Source of the DNA: Chionoecetes opilio
Lineage: Eukaryota; Arthropoda; Malacostraca; Decapoda; Majidae
Assembly: GCA_016584305.1 (NCBI GenBank)
Contig: JACEEZ010011690.1
Location: 1-64,000, forward strand
Length of the DNA: 64,000 nt
Reading direction: 5' to 3'
The position numbers and the translations under genes are program-made. The notes under the pieces are model-generated. The model had not been told where the DNA came from. It ran no database searches and was given only the letters and a program-made list of their open reading frames with translations. Shown one piece after another: positions 34,444-45,531 of the stretch (its first letter is position 1; each line of letters begins with the position of its first letter).

Positions 34444-35830
34444 ATGGTGTGCGCCGAAGCCGCAGCACACCTCAGGAGCGTCGTGTCCCTCAACGCCATC
34501 AACCAGGATCAGGACCCTTCACACCTCGATCCGCCACACCAAGACGCCGATAAGACGATCCAGGAACTCCGAGCCGCAGCAGCGACAGACCCGTCGTACA
34601 CCCGCCTACGGGACTGCGTGACGTCAGGATTCCCTTCTAATCGGTACACCCTGCATAACTCTCTACTCCCCTACTGGAAATTCCGTGACTGCCTGTACGC
34701 AGACGGGGAGCTGGTCCTGTATGGCCAGAGAATGTGGTTTCTGCAGCCCACCGCCGCCGCACCCCTTTCTCGGCTGCACGACAGTCACGAGGTGTCGCAG
34801 CCACGAAGCGCCGGGCACAGCAGACTGTCTTCTGGCCAGGTATCGATGCCGACATTACCAGCACCGTCCAAACCTGCGAGCCATGCCAGATCCTACAGCC
34901 TAGTCAGCAACAGGAACCACTACTGTGCGACGACCCACCCCTCCAGGCCTTTCGAGTCCATCTCCGCAGACTTTTTCTCCGTCGCCGGAAGTCGTTCCTG
35001 GTCATCGCGGACAGACTCTCCGGGTGGCCTGTGGTCGTCCCCTGCGGGGCCGATACTAACGCCACGCACACCATACGGCTCTTCTGCCGGTACTTCCGGG
35101 ATGTTGGTGTCCCGCTCCGCCTCAGGACTGACGGCGGGCCCAATTCACCAGCACTGCCTTCCGGAACTTCACGGAGCGCTGGGGTGTCTACCACGCGGTT
35201 TCTTCGCCGCATTACCCGCAGTTTAATGGCCACGCCGAGGCGGCCGTCAAGTCGGTGAAACACCTCATCCTCAAGACGGCGCCCAACGGCAACATTGACA
35301 GTGAAGACTTCGACAGGGGTCTCCTGGAGCTTCGCAAACACCCTTAACTCCACGGGACGATCCCCTGCGATGACACTTTATGGTCACCGCTCTCCGCTTT
35401 AGTCCTTCTCAGAGGAGAGGCAGGCCCGCACAGAGGACTGTGATCGCCGAGCTGTCGCCCGTGCTGAGCAGGTCAAGGCTCAGTACGACCAGCATGCCCG
35501 CCCCCCTACCCAGGCTGTGTGTCGGCCAGACCGTCCGTGTCCAGGACCCGAATCACACCGCTGGACAAGGTCGGGGTTGTATGGGCTGCGGCACGACCAG
35601 GGACTTCGAGGTGCGTCTCCCTAGTGGGCGCGTCTGGTGGCGAATCGCCGTTTCCTCCGACCGTTCCAACCCCTAGTGACGACACCCTCCCCACATCCCC
35701 ATGGCTCCTTGCTCGGACGAGAAAATCAAGTCTCCTTTCATTTACCCCCTGTGACCCCGCGCCGTTCTCAGAGGCTCAAAGAAAAGGAGTCCACTCGAGA
35801 CTAGCGCTACGAGCGTGAAGGGGGAGGGAG
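34444..35830 (+). pseudogene. Gypsy-2 integrase and C-terminal tail, frameshifted
   Basis: Integrase pieces alternate between two frames. The zinc-binding part has H...H and CEPCQIL (34780-34900). The catalytic core has D in SISADFF (about 34968), then SFLVIADRLSGW, D in LRTDGGP (about 35130) and E in HYPQFNGHAEAAVK (about 35240). The tail near 35760 reads PRRSQRLKEKE, typical of Gypsy pol ends. At least three frame changes occur, so integrase is not encoded intact. Confidence 0.8.
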
Positions 35831-35831
35831 G
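35818..35831 (+). other. Gypsy-2 polypurine tract
   Basis: AAGGGGGAGGGAGG abuts the TG of the LTR at 35832, the expected primer site for the second DNA strand. Confidence 0.8.
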
Positions 35832-36106
35832 TGTGGATATGTGATATGTGATATTCATGCCTTAATAATTCCTACACATACATGCTGTTGCAACACTGTA
35901 TTTGAGACATGACAACAGCGCGCGCTGTGTCGCCGCTGGTCAGTCGTTGCCCTGTGGCCTGGTCGCTAACACCAGCCCTCACGCTGGTGTGATCTGGCCT
36001 ATCCCTGCTCTAAGAATAAATTACACCTACGGAAGATTGCTCGCTTCTCATTTGGATAACCTCCCCTCAACCACTCCGGTTCATCACTGCAAAACCACGA
36101 GCACCA
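35832..36106 (+). repeat. Gypsy-2 3' LTR
   Basis: This 275-bp sequence starts TGTGGATATG and ends ACGAGCACCA. It is matched by 37865-38141. 'aagaataaa' near 36012 may be the polyadenylation signal. No 5' LTR is found in the window. Confidence 0.8.
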
Positions 36107-36990
36107 GGATGCAATATTGGCTGCATATCACTGTACTCATATTCTTTTTGCTGAGAAATGCACCATAAATGAAATTTATGGCTTTTTTGGGCCAAAAATA
36201 TCACAACACGGCGGAACGCGCTGCGATTGGTCGGGGACGTAGTATGTGTCAGTCTCAGATCTTGCCTCATCACCTGATCGGCTGTTTTGGCTCAGCAGAC
36301 CGTCATAGCTACCTATCCATTCAACATGTCCCAGACAAAAGAACATATTATGCTTGTTTTGTGCCAATGTGCAAAAACACCACAATTAAAAACTCCAGAG
36401 AGTTTCATGCTATTCCAGTCATAAATATCCCTAAAGACAAGAAAAAGGAGGAAACAGTGGTGGATGTCTGCTTGGCGTGATTTCTCGATGAAGGAAAATT
36501 CATACTATTGCTGTGAAGACAATTTGATGTATTATAAATGTATTTACTTGTGCATGGATTAGTAACTTGAAATGATGTGTAGCTGTGGGGCCTTAGCTGA
36601 GCTGTGATAGGTTGCGGGAGTGGTATGCAGTATGCAAGGCTTTGAGGTAGGGATGATCGACAGCCAGGGTTTTTTCATGCTATGTATACAACACGCAGTG
36701 AATTAGGTAAAATTCTAGAGTCCTTTCCCGCCCTTATTAGAGTGTTTTTCCTCCAGACCTTCACAGATCCCTTCAGATACCTCTAAAATGTAATGGACCC
36801 GTTTACTCACACCTAAAACACGGAGTATTATGAAGCTTTGGATGCAATATATGGCTACATATCACTGTACTCATATTCTTTTTGCTGAGAAATGCACCAT
36901 AAATGAAATATATGGCATTTTGGGGCCAAAATATCACAACACGGCGGAACGCGCTGTGATTGGTTGTGACGTAGTAGGTGTACAGTCTCA
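36107..36990 (+). repeat. ~150-bp direct repeats bracketing a THAP-like remnant
   Basis: 'ggatgcaatat.tggct.catatcactgtact' followed by 'ctttttgctgagaaatgcac' and 'atcacaacacggcggaacgc' occurs at 36107-36270 and again at 36839-36990, about 730 bp apart. This suggests a duplicated terminus or a local duplication. Confidence 0.6.
36325..36560 (+). pseudogene. THAP-type zinc-finger remnant
   Basis: The frame 36169-36480 contains YYACFVPMCKNTTIKNSREF and then AIPVINIPKD, the C-x4-C start of a THAP finger. After a one-base shift near 36460 the sequence continues WMSAWRDFSMKENSYYCCED, matching the later W and C-x2-H-like (here CED) part of the domain. THAP fingers bind DNA in host regulators and in P-element-type transposases. 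With no catalytic part in view, a transposon relic is more likely. Confidence 0.5.
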
Positions 36991-37416
36991 GCTGGGGTGC
37001 GTTCACTAAGGCATTCTGTACGCTACAAAACGCTACTGTACGCCGTACAGAAAAAGTTCAGCGATTCAGTTTTCTCTCCCGCACACCGACTCGAGGAGTT
37101 GGTTTGCCGCTGGGTTGCCAGCTCGCACCACAATAAGGTATGTAAACAAAGGCAAAAAAATAGCCTTTCCTCTTCTCTCTCCTCTCTTTGCTTCTTTAAT
37201 ATTTAATGTCCTGCTGCCCAAACCTCTGCTGCATCAAATTCAGGTTCAAACAACAAGTTATTCGCGAGAATAAGAATAGCCACAACGATAAATTTCGACA
37301 GCTGCCATCTTGGTAGCAAAATGTGTTGTCAATTGTTCACTAGGGAAGAGAAAAAACAGAATTGCGCGGGGAACCCTATGAACGCAGCCCTTATAGCGTC
37401 ATGCCGGGATCGGCAT

Positions 37417-37648
37417 ATCCTTATAGGGAGCTTAAATGAACTGCAATGACATCTACAGCTAGACAGATAGACGAACTCATAGAGGAACAGGTAGAAATGT
37501 ATAATTAGTAAAGGTTGTAGTGGTGACGAAGGGTGTATGTTTTGCTTATGTGGGGAAAGAAAGCCATACATTTTTACCTGTTCCTTTATGAGTTCGTCTA
37601 TCTGTTAGCTGTACATGTCATTGCAGGTTCATTAGTTCCCTATAAGGA
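37417..37648. repeat. Long hairpin, ~80-bp arms
   Basis: The left arm (37417-37503: 'ccttatagggagc', 'gaactgcaatgaca', 'gacagatagacgaactcat') is the reverse complement of the right arm (37565-37648), with a few mismatches. The loop is about 60 bp. Probably a palindromic MITE; folding as RNA would give a long stem. Confidence 0.75.
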
Positions 37649-37727
37649 ATGCGATCCAGAAGTAATCACTGCCTAGTGTCACGGGTCACTTATGCCTATG
37701 GGTCATCCACTTTTTCCCCATAAAATA

Positions 37728-38141
37728 NATCCTGTGTCCCTTGCTCGGACAAGTAAATCAAGTCCCCTTTCATTCACCCCCCTGTGACCCCGCGCCGTTC
37801 TCAGAGGCTCAAAGAAAAGGAGTCCGCTCGAGACTAGCGCTAAGAGCGTGAAGGGGGAGGGAGGTGTGGATATGTGATATGTGATATTCACCCTCCTTAT
37901 AATTCCTACACATACATGCTATGTTGCAACACTGTATGAGACATGACAACAGCGCTGCGTCGCCGCTATAGAGTCAGTCGCTGCCCTGTAGCCTGACCGC
38001 TAACACCAGCCCCCCTTCGCTGGTGTGATCTGGCCTACCTCTGTTCTAAGAATAAACTACACCTACGGAAGATTGCTCGCTTCTCTTTGAATAACCTCCC
38101 CTCAACCACTCCGGTTCATCACTGCAAAACCACGAGCACCA
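37728..38141 (+). mobile_element. Duplicate Gypsy-2 3' end after an N
   Basis: It begins just after the N at 37727 and repeats 35700-36106: the pol tail (37740-37850), the polypurine tract and the LTR at 37865-38141. Differences are small. Either a second truncated element is present or contig overlap was not collapsed. Confidence 0.75.
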
Positions 38142-38308
38142 TTATCTATTTATATCATTTTATTTCCAACATCATTGCCGAATGGCCATCTCAGGAATCA
38201 CTACTCACAGATGCCAAACAGTTCCTTCATGCCCCGTCCCTCTACAACATCTCAATACAGCAACACAAAGACACACATTCAACAAATGCAATCAACAAAA
38301 AGACTCAC

Positions 38309-38407
38309 CAATTTGATTCTTCTTGGTGGCAAAAGATCACATTATTCAGGATGGGCTTGGAAACTCCCAAGTAGGTTGACATGCTGGCCATGATATCGTT
38401 GCATTTC
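38309..38407 (-). CDS. RAD50: RAD50 exon 4 (Q-loop)
   Basis: The 99-bp exon is bounded by acceptor 'tctctttcag' and donor 'gtgagt'. It encodes [18 protein letters not shown] followed by [13 protein letters not shown], almost residue for residue the RAD50 segment with the Q-loop glutamine. By my count this glutamine is residue 159, the same number as in human RAD50. The phase (one base from the GGG codon shared with exon 3, TG|G at the end) fits neighbouring exons. No frame damage is seen. The Q-loop couples ATP binding to engagement of the two heads. Confidence 0.93.
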
Positions 38408-39800
38408 CTGAAAGAGAACAATTGGCATACACTTCACTGTTGTATCAAGTAGTCAGGCAGCTAAGAAGGATCTGAAAGACCTCAAATAATATAAAAAAAT
38501 ATTCCGATAGCAAGCACTTCTATCTTTCTGAAGAAAAAAAATCTTTCTCACATGGGACGACTGTGAAATTGGATTTGTTGTTGGTGGTGGAAATGACCGC
38601 TCATTGGTGAGGATCCCAACCAAAGGGAACCACTGTGAAATCGGCCTTAAAATTCACCTCCACAACATTATTTTCCACAGCCTCAAATTCGCAACCATCT
38701 TGATAGTTGCAGTTCCACAAATACAAAAGCACTAATGTAAATAATGTGTTTGTATTTAGGTGCAAAACAAATAAACCTTCACCTCTGCAAACACACCTCC
38801 ACCACCTCAGGCGCCCTCACTGTGCTGCCTTGAGTGTTAGGAGTAGTTTATAGTATAAGGATCATAGCACACAATTACTGTATGGTGGTGGTATTTATTT
38901 CAGATATTGGTGCCTTTATTGTGAGGAATAAATTTAAGACTTAAGAAGTGTATCCAAAACCCCAGGAAGGAACAGTCAAGTCCCCACGGCAGCCAGCCAC
39001 GCGGTGCCCCGGGCTGGCTGACAGCCACGCGGGGGTTTGTGGGCAGCTTTGCATTGGCACAAGTCATTCCCCAAACACACTCTCATATTACTGCAATTTT
39101 CTTTTTGCAAACTCATCCACAAAATCACACATCCGCAATTGTGGACTTTGCAGTGAGCAGAGATGCCTTACACAGGTGGCTTGAGGCAAGGTGGTGGAGG
39201 AGTAACCAGTAGTCAAGGATAGTCATGGCGTGGAGCAGCAACTCATGGGGGAAAAATAGTACACAAAAACAACCCTGGTAAACGAAGGATCAAGTGCACT
39301 AAGACACCTGTAATGACAGGCTGATGATGCACACTGAGGGGCTGCAGGGCGGCAGAGACAACACAACTACAGTTACAATAAAGGCACTATTGGATGGCAG
39401 CCTTTAGGTGAGGGATAAGGGGGCAAGGCAGGGCACCCCTAGTCTGCTCTGCCCACCAGCCCCATAATCCCATCAGCAGCAGATAAAGGAAAACATCAGA
39501 TGATCCTACATAAATATAGATAGAGGGCTGGTTGAGGCCATAAATGCAGTGAATGCAGTGGTTATCTTGATGGACTGTTTAATGAAAGCCATGAGAGGGA
39601 GGTGAGCATTCAGGAGAACTGTAGAAATGAGGTGCTGGTAACAATAAAGAAGGCAAAGTGTGTTGCCCTAGGGAGAAAAATAAAATAAATAAATAAACCG
39701 GTCACCACAAATGGTCAAAATTACATCTTAATAATTTCTATATAGCATAAAAAATGTCCTTCCACCCATGAGCACTACAAGCACCGTTGGTGGTGCTCAC
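38408..39800 (-). other. RAD50 intron 3
   Basis: The intron runs from donor 'gtgagc' (39795-39800) to acceptor 'ag' (38408-38409). It contains no recognised mobile element. Open frames near 38948 and 39180 lack motifs. Confidence 0.8.
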
Positions 39801-39965
39801 CCGTCTATGGTGGTGACGTGTCCACTGTCATCCCGCATGGCAATGGTGGTGCTGATGGTCTTCACCTCCACCTTCTTGGGCTTCTGTGTGGCCTCCACCG
39901 AGCGGTATGGACGTCATCACCTTCCCCCGCACGTTGCAGAACTGAAGCTTGACTTGACCCTTCAC
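39801..39965 (-). CDS. RAD50: RAD50 exon 3
   Basis: The 165-bp exon runs from acceptor 'cttgccag' to donor 'gtgagc'. It encodes VKGQVKLQFCNVRGKVMTSI and, after a one-base shift, RSVEATQKPKKVEVKT, ISTTIAMRDDSGHVTTIDG. This corresponds to the RAD50 stretch after the Walker A region (human ...AQIRLQF... to ...TQKSKK...). The family alignment needs no extra residue between I and R, so one C at about 39909-39912 is an insertion: a sequencing error, a rare allele or a lesion. Removing it also restores the exon 3/4 splice phase. Confidence 0.9.
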
Positions 39966-40197
39966 CTGGCAAGGAAGAGAAAGCTGAAGTGTGAGCACAA
40001 ACCTGATCACCTCAAAGCAAGTGGACACCATTGCCTGAGTGTTATTTTGATGACTGGACTGCTAGGGCTGAAAACTAGAGGTGAACCGGGTATCCCAATC
40101 CACATCCGTATTCGCAGATATCCGCATCATTTTTAACATCCACTTATTTAACATTAACTTTTGAGGATATCTTCAATAACTAGACACTGCATGCCTG

Positions 40198-40350
40198 TTG
40201 GGGGGGGGGGGGGGGGGGGGAGAGAGGAGAGAGGAGAGAGGAGAAGAGAAGGAGGAGAGAGAGAGAGAAGAGAGGAGAGAGGAGACCGAAGAGAGAGAGA
40301 TGAGAGAGAGAGAGATGAGGAGAAGAGAAGAGGAGAGAGCGGAGGAGGAG

Positions 40351-40401
<51 letters not shown>
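40198..40401 (+). repeat. G-run followed by (GA)n-rich microsatellite
   Basis: About 20 G residues (40200-40220) are followed by ~180 bp of purine-only GA/GAG repeats. It lies in RAD50 intron 2. The glutamate/arginine-rich or serine/leucine-rich open frames across it are artefacts. Confidence 0.95.
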
Positions 40402-40403
<2 letters not shown>

Positions 40404-40690
40404 TTGTTTTCCTTGGCATTACTTACAAGTCTTTGCCTATAATAACCCTTAATACAATGTTTGAGGCTCCGGCCCATCGCGCCAAGACTGTTATTACATG
40501 GACCCATTGCTGAAATATTAGTGATAAAGCAACACTCTAAATAATGGGCACTTGATTAAAAAAAGAGGCAGTATTCTGGGCTTTGCTTGTGCAGACCAGT
40601 GAGAGAGAGCGAGTCACTCACTCGCCCGCTTGCACATTCCCATTCTCTGGCATAGTGTGTGGCGTGGCGATGTCTGAAGCCAATCACCGT

Positions 40691-40963
40691 TGTCCAAACT
40701 GGTGACGTCACCTAGGGATGGAGCTGTCCAAACTGGTGACGTCACCTAGGGATGGAGCTGTCCACACTGGTGACGTCACCTAGGGATGGAGTTGTCCACA
40801 CTGGTGACGTCACCTAGGGATGGAGCTGTCCACACTGGTGACGTCACCTAGGGATGGAGCTGTCCACACTGGTGACGTCACCTAGGGATGGAGCTGTCCA
40901 CACTGGTGACGTCACCTAGGGATGGAGCTGTCCAAACTGGTGACGTCACCTAGGGATGGAGCT
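40691..40963. repeat. Eight-copy 34-bp tandem array of a CRE-like palindrome
   Basis: The palindrome GGTGACGTCACC starts at 40701, 40735, 40769, 40803, 40837, 40871, 40905 and 40939, exactly 34 bp apart. Between copies is 'tagggatggagctgtccaca' or a one- or two-base variant, then 'ct'. TGACGTCA is the canonical binding site of CREB/ATF-type bZIP proteins. It lies in RAD50 intron 2 about 0.7 kb upstream of exon 3. Regulatory function is inference; it could be a simple minisatellite. Confidence 0.9.
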
Positions 40964-41338
40964 GAAGTGATCGCTGGGCTGTATTCTGCATGTTATATTT
41001 AAGATAAGACTCATCATATTGTTAAATTTAACCTGACCTAAGGTAACAATGTTTGGTTAAATGCTAAAAGCCAAGGTTAGCCCAGGCTGACCTAACCTTA
41101 CCTAACTTAGACTAATTAAATAATGCACATATTAAAGCCCAGTTATCACTTCAGCTCAACCCCACGCCTCACAAACTTGAGCATCGGTAACACACTGTTC
41201 CAAGGAACAGAAATATGCAGCTCCCCTCCTGCACCCGAACCATTCCTGACCTGAAGATTTTTGTTGGACTATAAGTAGTAGTCGACTTACGACTGTTCGA
41301 CTTTATGACCGGCGGTACGAGTGTTTCATTACACAGTA
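40964..41338. other. Intronic sequence, TTAGG-like island
   Basis: It contains CCTAA-rich sequence (41030-41110) and otherwise anonymous intron. No gene is supported. Confidence 0.4.
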
Positions 41339-42833
41339 CAGGGAGGTCCCGAAGATATGAGCAGCTAGGTTCCACCTGGCATACTCGTAAAGCGAAATCT
41401 CGCATAACTTAACACATAACTAATGGTAAAATATAGGTTTGGTTCCAGGACCCCATCAATAAAAAAAAAATAAAAAAAAAAGACATGTTTTTCAAGCTAA
41501 AATAAACTCTAGCAAACACAACAAACACACAGCGTCTATATTACCCACACTGTACTACCTATTCTGTAGAAAAACCATTCTGAAAGAGAAAATAGCACAC
41601 AAAATAACATAACTGCACATTAATTAAACATAAAACATAAATGATGTCATCAAGCTCATCATCAGTCACCAGCCAATGATAAACTGTTTTTAAAACTTCT
41701 CGACCAATCACAAGTCAGCGAGACATATTTCCGGGCAAGAATGGCATGCCAGACTGCCTCTCTCCGCCTTCTGTCCCAGTCATCTCAAACTAATTCTCGT
41801 TTTATTTGGAATGCTTGCGTTTTAAGGAGTTTTAATGTATCAGATAGTAAGATATATAAGTAAGGAGCCTGTGTTGCTAGTGTTTTGGTGGTAGGTGTGT
41901 ATGTGGGTTGAAATAGTGAATATTCGTGTCATTGGGCAGCCCCGCGGCAAGAATTTTTCTCCATCACTCTGGCCCGCCAGTCGCGCCTCATCATAACATC
42001 TTTAAATCACCCTTATTTAAGGTGACACACGGTGCTACATTGATATAGATAATGACACGTGTATATAACATCTCACCATAATCACTAAGTTGTATAATAA
42101 CGAGTAATAAGACGTTTAATCCTGCCCATACCTACCGTGGCGGCTCCAGCGGCGCCGCCACTCAAAACTTTTGAGTAAAAACCCGCCGTCATCCGCCTCA
42201 CCTGTGCCTTCCTGAAGACAGTCAGCTCCCACGCCTGTGATAGCACCATAGATTATCACCAGGGATCATAGGATTCCTCAAGGGGTTCTCGCTCCCCTAC
42301 TAAATATTACCAAAGACATCTATCTCCCTTGGTCTAATGGTGTTGATATCCACCTCACGGGCTTCATGGGCCGGCTCATGCTGCTGCTGCTGCTGCTGCT
42401 ACCAAAGGCCACGCTGCCAGACGTGGATGAGTCCCTTGCTTGTATTTCATCTCTTTACTCATATATATGAATGATATCCATCCAAATGCAATCATATGTC
42501 TACATTCACCTAGAGAAAGTATATTTCATAGCATACCAAACAATAATAAGCGAGCCTGGAGACTTCCTACCTCTGCTAATACCAGTCTCGAGCAGTCGTT
42601 GGCCAGTCTGCACGTTATTTTCATATTGATTATCGTACAGCCTTAGGTAAAATCATATATGTAGTCAGTAAATGTTTACAATTTTAGTAAATAACTTGGT
42701 AATTTTACTCACCCCAGTTTGAATGTTGTAACATTGGATTTTTGATCTCGTATATTGAAAATAGACCCTAATTTACACATCTCGTATCATCGGATTCTCG
42801 TATATCGGAATGCTGTATAACGGGACCTCCCTG
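41339..42833. mobile_element. Tigger/pogo-like element, long copy
   Basis: The ends CAGGGAGGTCCCGAAGATA... and ...CGGGACCTCCCTG are inverted repeats, bounded by TA (41337-41338 and 42834-42835). The terminal parts match the copies at 44120-44799 and 45532-46290. The middle (about 41640-42700) is unrelated to theirs and includes a (CTG)7-like run at 42380-42400. Just outside both ends is the direct repeat 'tcattacacagta' (41326-41338 and 42838-42850). Confidence 0.7.
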
Positions 42834-43060
42834 TATATCATTACACAGTACAATATAGGTAAGGTAATTATGACATAGGCTGACTTACGACCAGATCAAC
42901 TTACAAACCGGTCGGTCGTAACCAATCAAGGTGGTAAGTAGACAACCCGGTCGGTGTATTGGTGGGCCGTACGTGGGTGGCGAGCGGGCTGTCACTTGTA
43001 GAAAATAATTTGTGCCACAGTGCTTGCAGGGTGGTAACAGATCATTAAAATTGTAACAAT
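42834..43060. other. Intronic sequence before the hAT remnant
   Basis: It carries 'gacttacgacc'-type motifs also present at 41280-41310. It may be the end of another TIR element; none could be delimited. Confidence 0.3.
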
Positions 43061-44247
43061 TTGATTAATATGTCCTCAAAGAGTATAATGTGCACCGCCA
43101 CTGGGAGACACAGCACCAAGCATCCAGCTTTGCATCGATGTCTGCTGCCGAGAGGAAGGAGGCCATTGTCAAACTGTCAGGCCACCTGCAGAAAAGCACT
43201 TCACTCTTCCGTCAGCAGACTGCTGAGGCTGACAAAGTGACGCGCGCCAGCTATGAGGTTTCCCGCCTCCTTGCTCGCCGGATGAAGCCATTCACAGACG
43301 GGGACTTTATCAAGGAGTGCATCATGGTTGTGATAGATTCCCTCTGTTCTGAAAAGCATTCTGCCTTTGAAAGTGTGAGCCTTTCACCCCGCACTGTTTG
43401 TCGTCGCATTGAGGACATGTCAGACAGCGTGAACGACTCGCTTAAGACCTGTTGCTCAAAATTTGATGCCTTCTCTCTCGCTCTTGATGAGAGAGAGCAC
43501 AGACATGAAGGACACAGCCCAGCTGGCGATTTTCATTCGTGGAGTCACTGCTGCCCTTCAGGTTTATGAGGAGTTTCTCCAGCTTGTTCCATTGCACGGC
43601 ACCACCACCGGGCAAGACATCTTCGACGCCGTGCTTCAGCGTGTGAAGCAACACTCCCTCGACCTGTCCCGTCTGGTGTGCGTGAGGACCGACGGTGCCC
43701 CAGCAATGACTGGAAAGAAGAAGGGTGCCGCCTCACTGCTAGTGCGTCACTGTGAGGCCGCCGGACACACCCAGCCCATCCACAAGGTGCACTGCATCAT
43801 CCACCAAGAGTCCCTGTGCTCCAAGTCTGCCAACCTTACTGATGTCACGTCTGTAGTCGTGAAGGTTGTCAACTCCATCCTCTCCCGCAGCCTTAACCAC
43901 CGCCAGTTCCAGGCACTAACGGACCAAGTCAACGCACACTGTGGTGACCTGCTTTACTTCTGTGAGGTCCGCTGATTGAGTCATGGAGCCATGCTGTCCG
44001 CGTGTGTGACCTGCAGCAGGAGATCGCCACCTTCCTCTGTCAAAAGAACCTCCCCGGTCCTGATCATTTTTCCAACCCGCAATGGCTTGCTCGTCTGGCC
44101 ATGCTCACAGATATCACTACAGGGAGGTCCCAAGGATACGAGCAGTTAGGTTCCACCTGGCATACTCGTAAAGCGAAATCTCGTATAACGAAAACCATAA
44201 CTAATGGTAAAATATAGGTTGGTTCCAGGACCCATCAATTATTTTTG

Positions 44248-44279
<32 letters not shown>

Positions 44280-45472
44280 CATTATTTTGCATGCTAAAAT
44301 AAACTATAGCAAACACAACAAACACACAGCGTCTATATTACCCACACTGTACTACCTATTCTGTAGAAAAAGCATTCTGAAAGAGAAAATAGCACACAAA
44401 ATAACATAACTGCACATTAATTAAACATAAAACATGCATAACAAGCAAAAGACGTTGTAATGTAGGGGACGCCGCGTGATACAAGAGAAGGTAGTGTAGC
44501 GGTCCCAAGGTTGGGGCCGCACACCTGCTAATTACCCCTAAAGGTCAGGATGCGCCATATGCTTAATTATCCTTCAGGGCACGGTTGCTAGAGGTGACCT
44601 AACTGGGGTCAACCAAATCCCCCTTTGTCCAGCCGGGAGTGGTAGGGCGTGCATTTGAACTTGATAATTTTACTCACCCCAGTTTGAATGTCGTATCATT
44701 GGATTTTCGATCTCGTTATATTGAAAATAGACCCTAATTTACACCTCTCGTATCATCGGATTCTCGTACACCGAATGCTCGTATAACGGGACCTCCCTGT
44801 ACGCACCTAAATGACCTCAATGTGAAGCTGCAAGGCAAAAAATTCTAGTCACAGACATGTATTGGCACATCACCGCCTTCGAGGTAAAGCTGGGCTTGTG
44901 GGAGGCCCAACTGGATGCTGGTCAGTTTATGCATTTTCCTCGTATTGCGGCTTGTGCACCTGATGACGTGGACCTGAATACTTGTGTTGGTGTTGTCACC
45001 TCTTTGCGGGAGGAATTTGCCTCCCATTTCACAGGTGTCGGGCCACTGGCTCCGGGCTTCAAGCTGTTCCTCTTCCCCTGTGACTCCCTGTGGACGAAGC
45101 CCCGGCCCCCTGCAGATGGAGTTTGTGGAGCTTCAGTGTAATGAGGAACTGAAGGCAAAGTACCGCACCGCTTCTCCACCGTCCTTCTTCCCTGACCTCG
45201 TCCTCCCTTCTAACAAATTTCCAAATTACATTGAGCATGTTAAACGCATCGTTGCCATGTTTGGCAGCACTTACTGTTGTGAACAACTCTTTTCAAAAAT
45301 GAAATATACAAAGTCTCGCATTCGCTCCCAGCTAAGTGACCGCCACCTCAATGACATTCTGCTCTTGTCTACCTCATCCATCGATCCAGACATTGAATCA
45401 CTTCTCCATGGCAAACACACCAACCATCCACTCATTTGCATGTCTCTTGATAAAACTTTCTGCAGTCACTGA
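43060..45472 (+). pseudogene. hAT-type transposase gene (GTF2IRD2-like), broken
   Basis: The translation starts VLKEYNVHRHWETQH (end of a zinc-finger region). It continues through ASYEVSRLLARRMKPFTDGDF, DSVNDSLKTCCSKFDAFSLA, then TDMKDTAQLAIFIRGV, VRTDGAPAMTGKKKG, VHCIIHQESLCSK, and ends with the hAT dimerisation block CCEQLFSKMKYTKSRIRSQL (about 45277-45340). This is the hAT-derived family that includes the 3' part of GTF2IRD2. Lesions are a +4 shift at about 43487, TGA for W at 43973, a shift near 44003, a 680-bp element at 44120-44799, and shifts near 44840 and 45105. Confidence 0.85.
44120..44799. mobile_element. Tigger-like MITE inside the hAT gene
   Basis: The 680-bp element has CAGGGAGGTCCC/GGGACCTCCCTG ends and TA on each side (44118-44119 and 44800-44801). 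Joining the flanks with a single TA keeps the hAT reading frame across the site (LTDITT then HLNDLNVKL), proving the boundaries and the 2-bp target. An A-run (44251-44279) and no coding region lie inside. Confidence 0.88.
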
Positions 45473-45531
45473 ATTGCATGTTTTTCAATAAATTTCTTGT
45501 AATCTAGTCACTGGTTTGCTGCTTTTCTATA

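Noticed and set aside
38940..39190. Possible additional RAD50 exon in intron 3
   Set aside because: Neither strand gives a RAD50-like segment, and exons 3 and 4 already join in phase.
40154..40507. Open frames rich in Ser/Leu or Arg/Glu
   Set aside because: They simply translate the G-run and (GA)n microsatellite in all frames.
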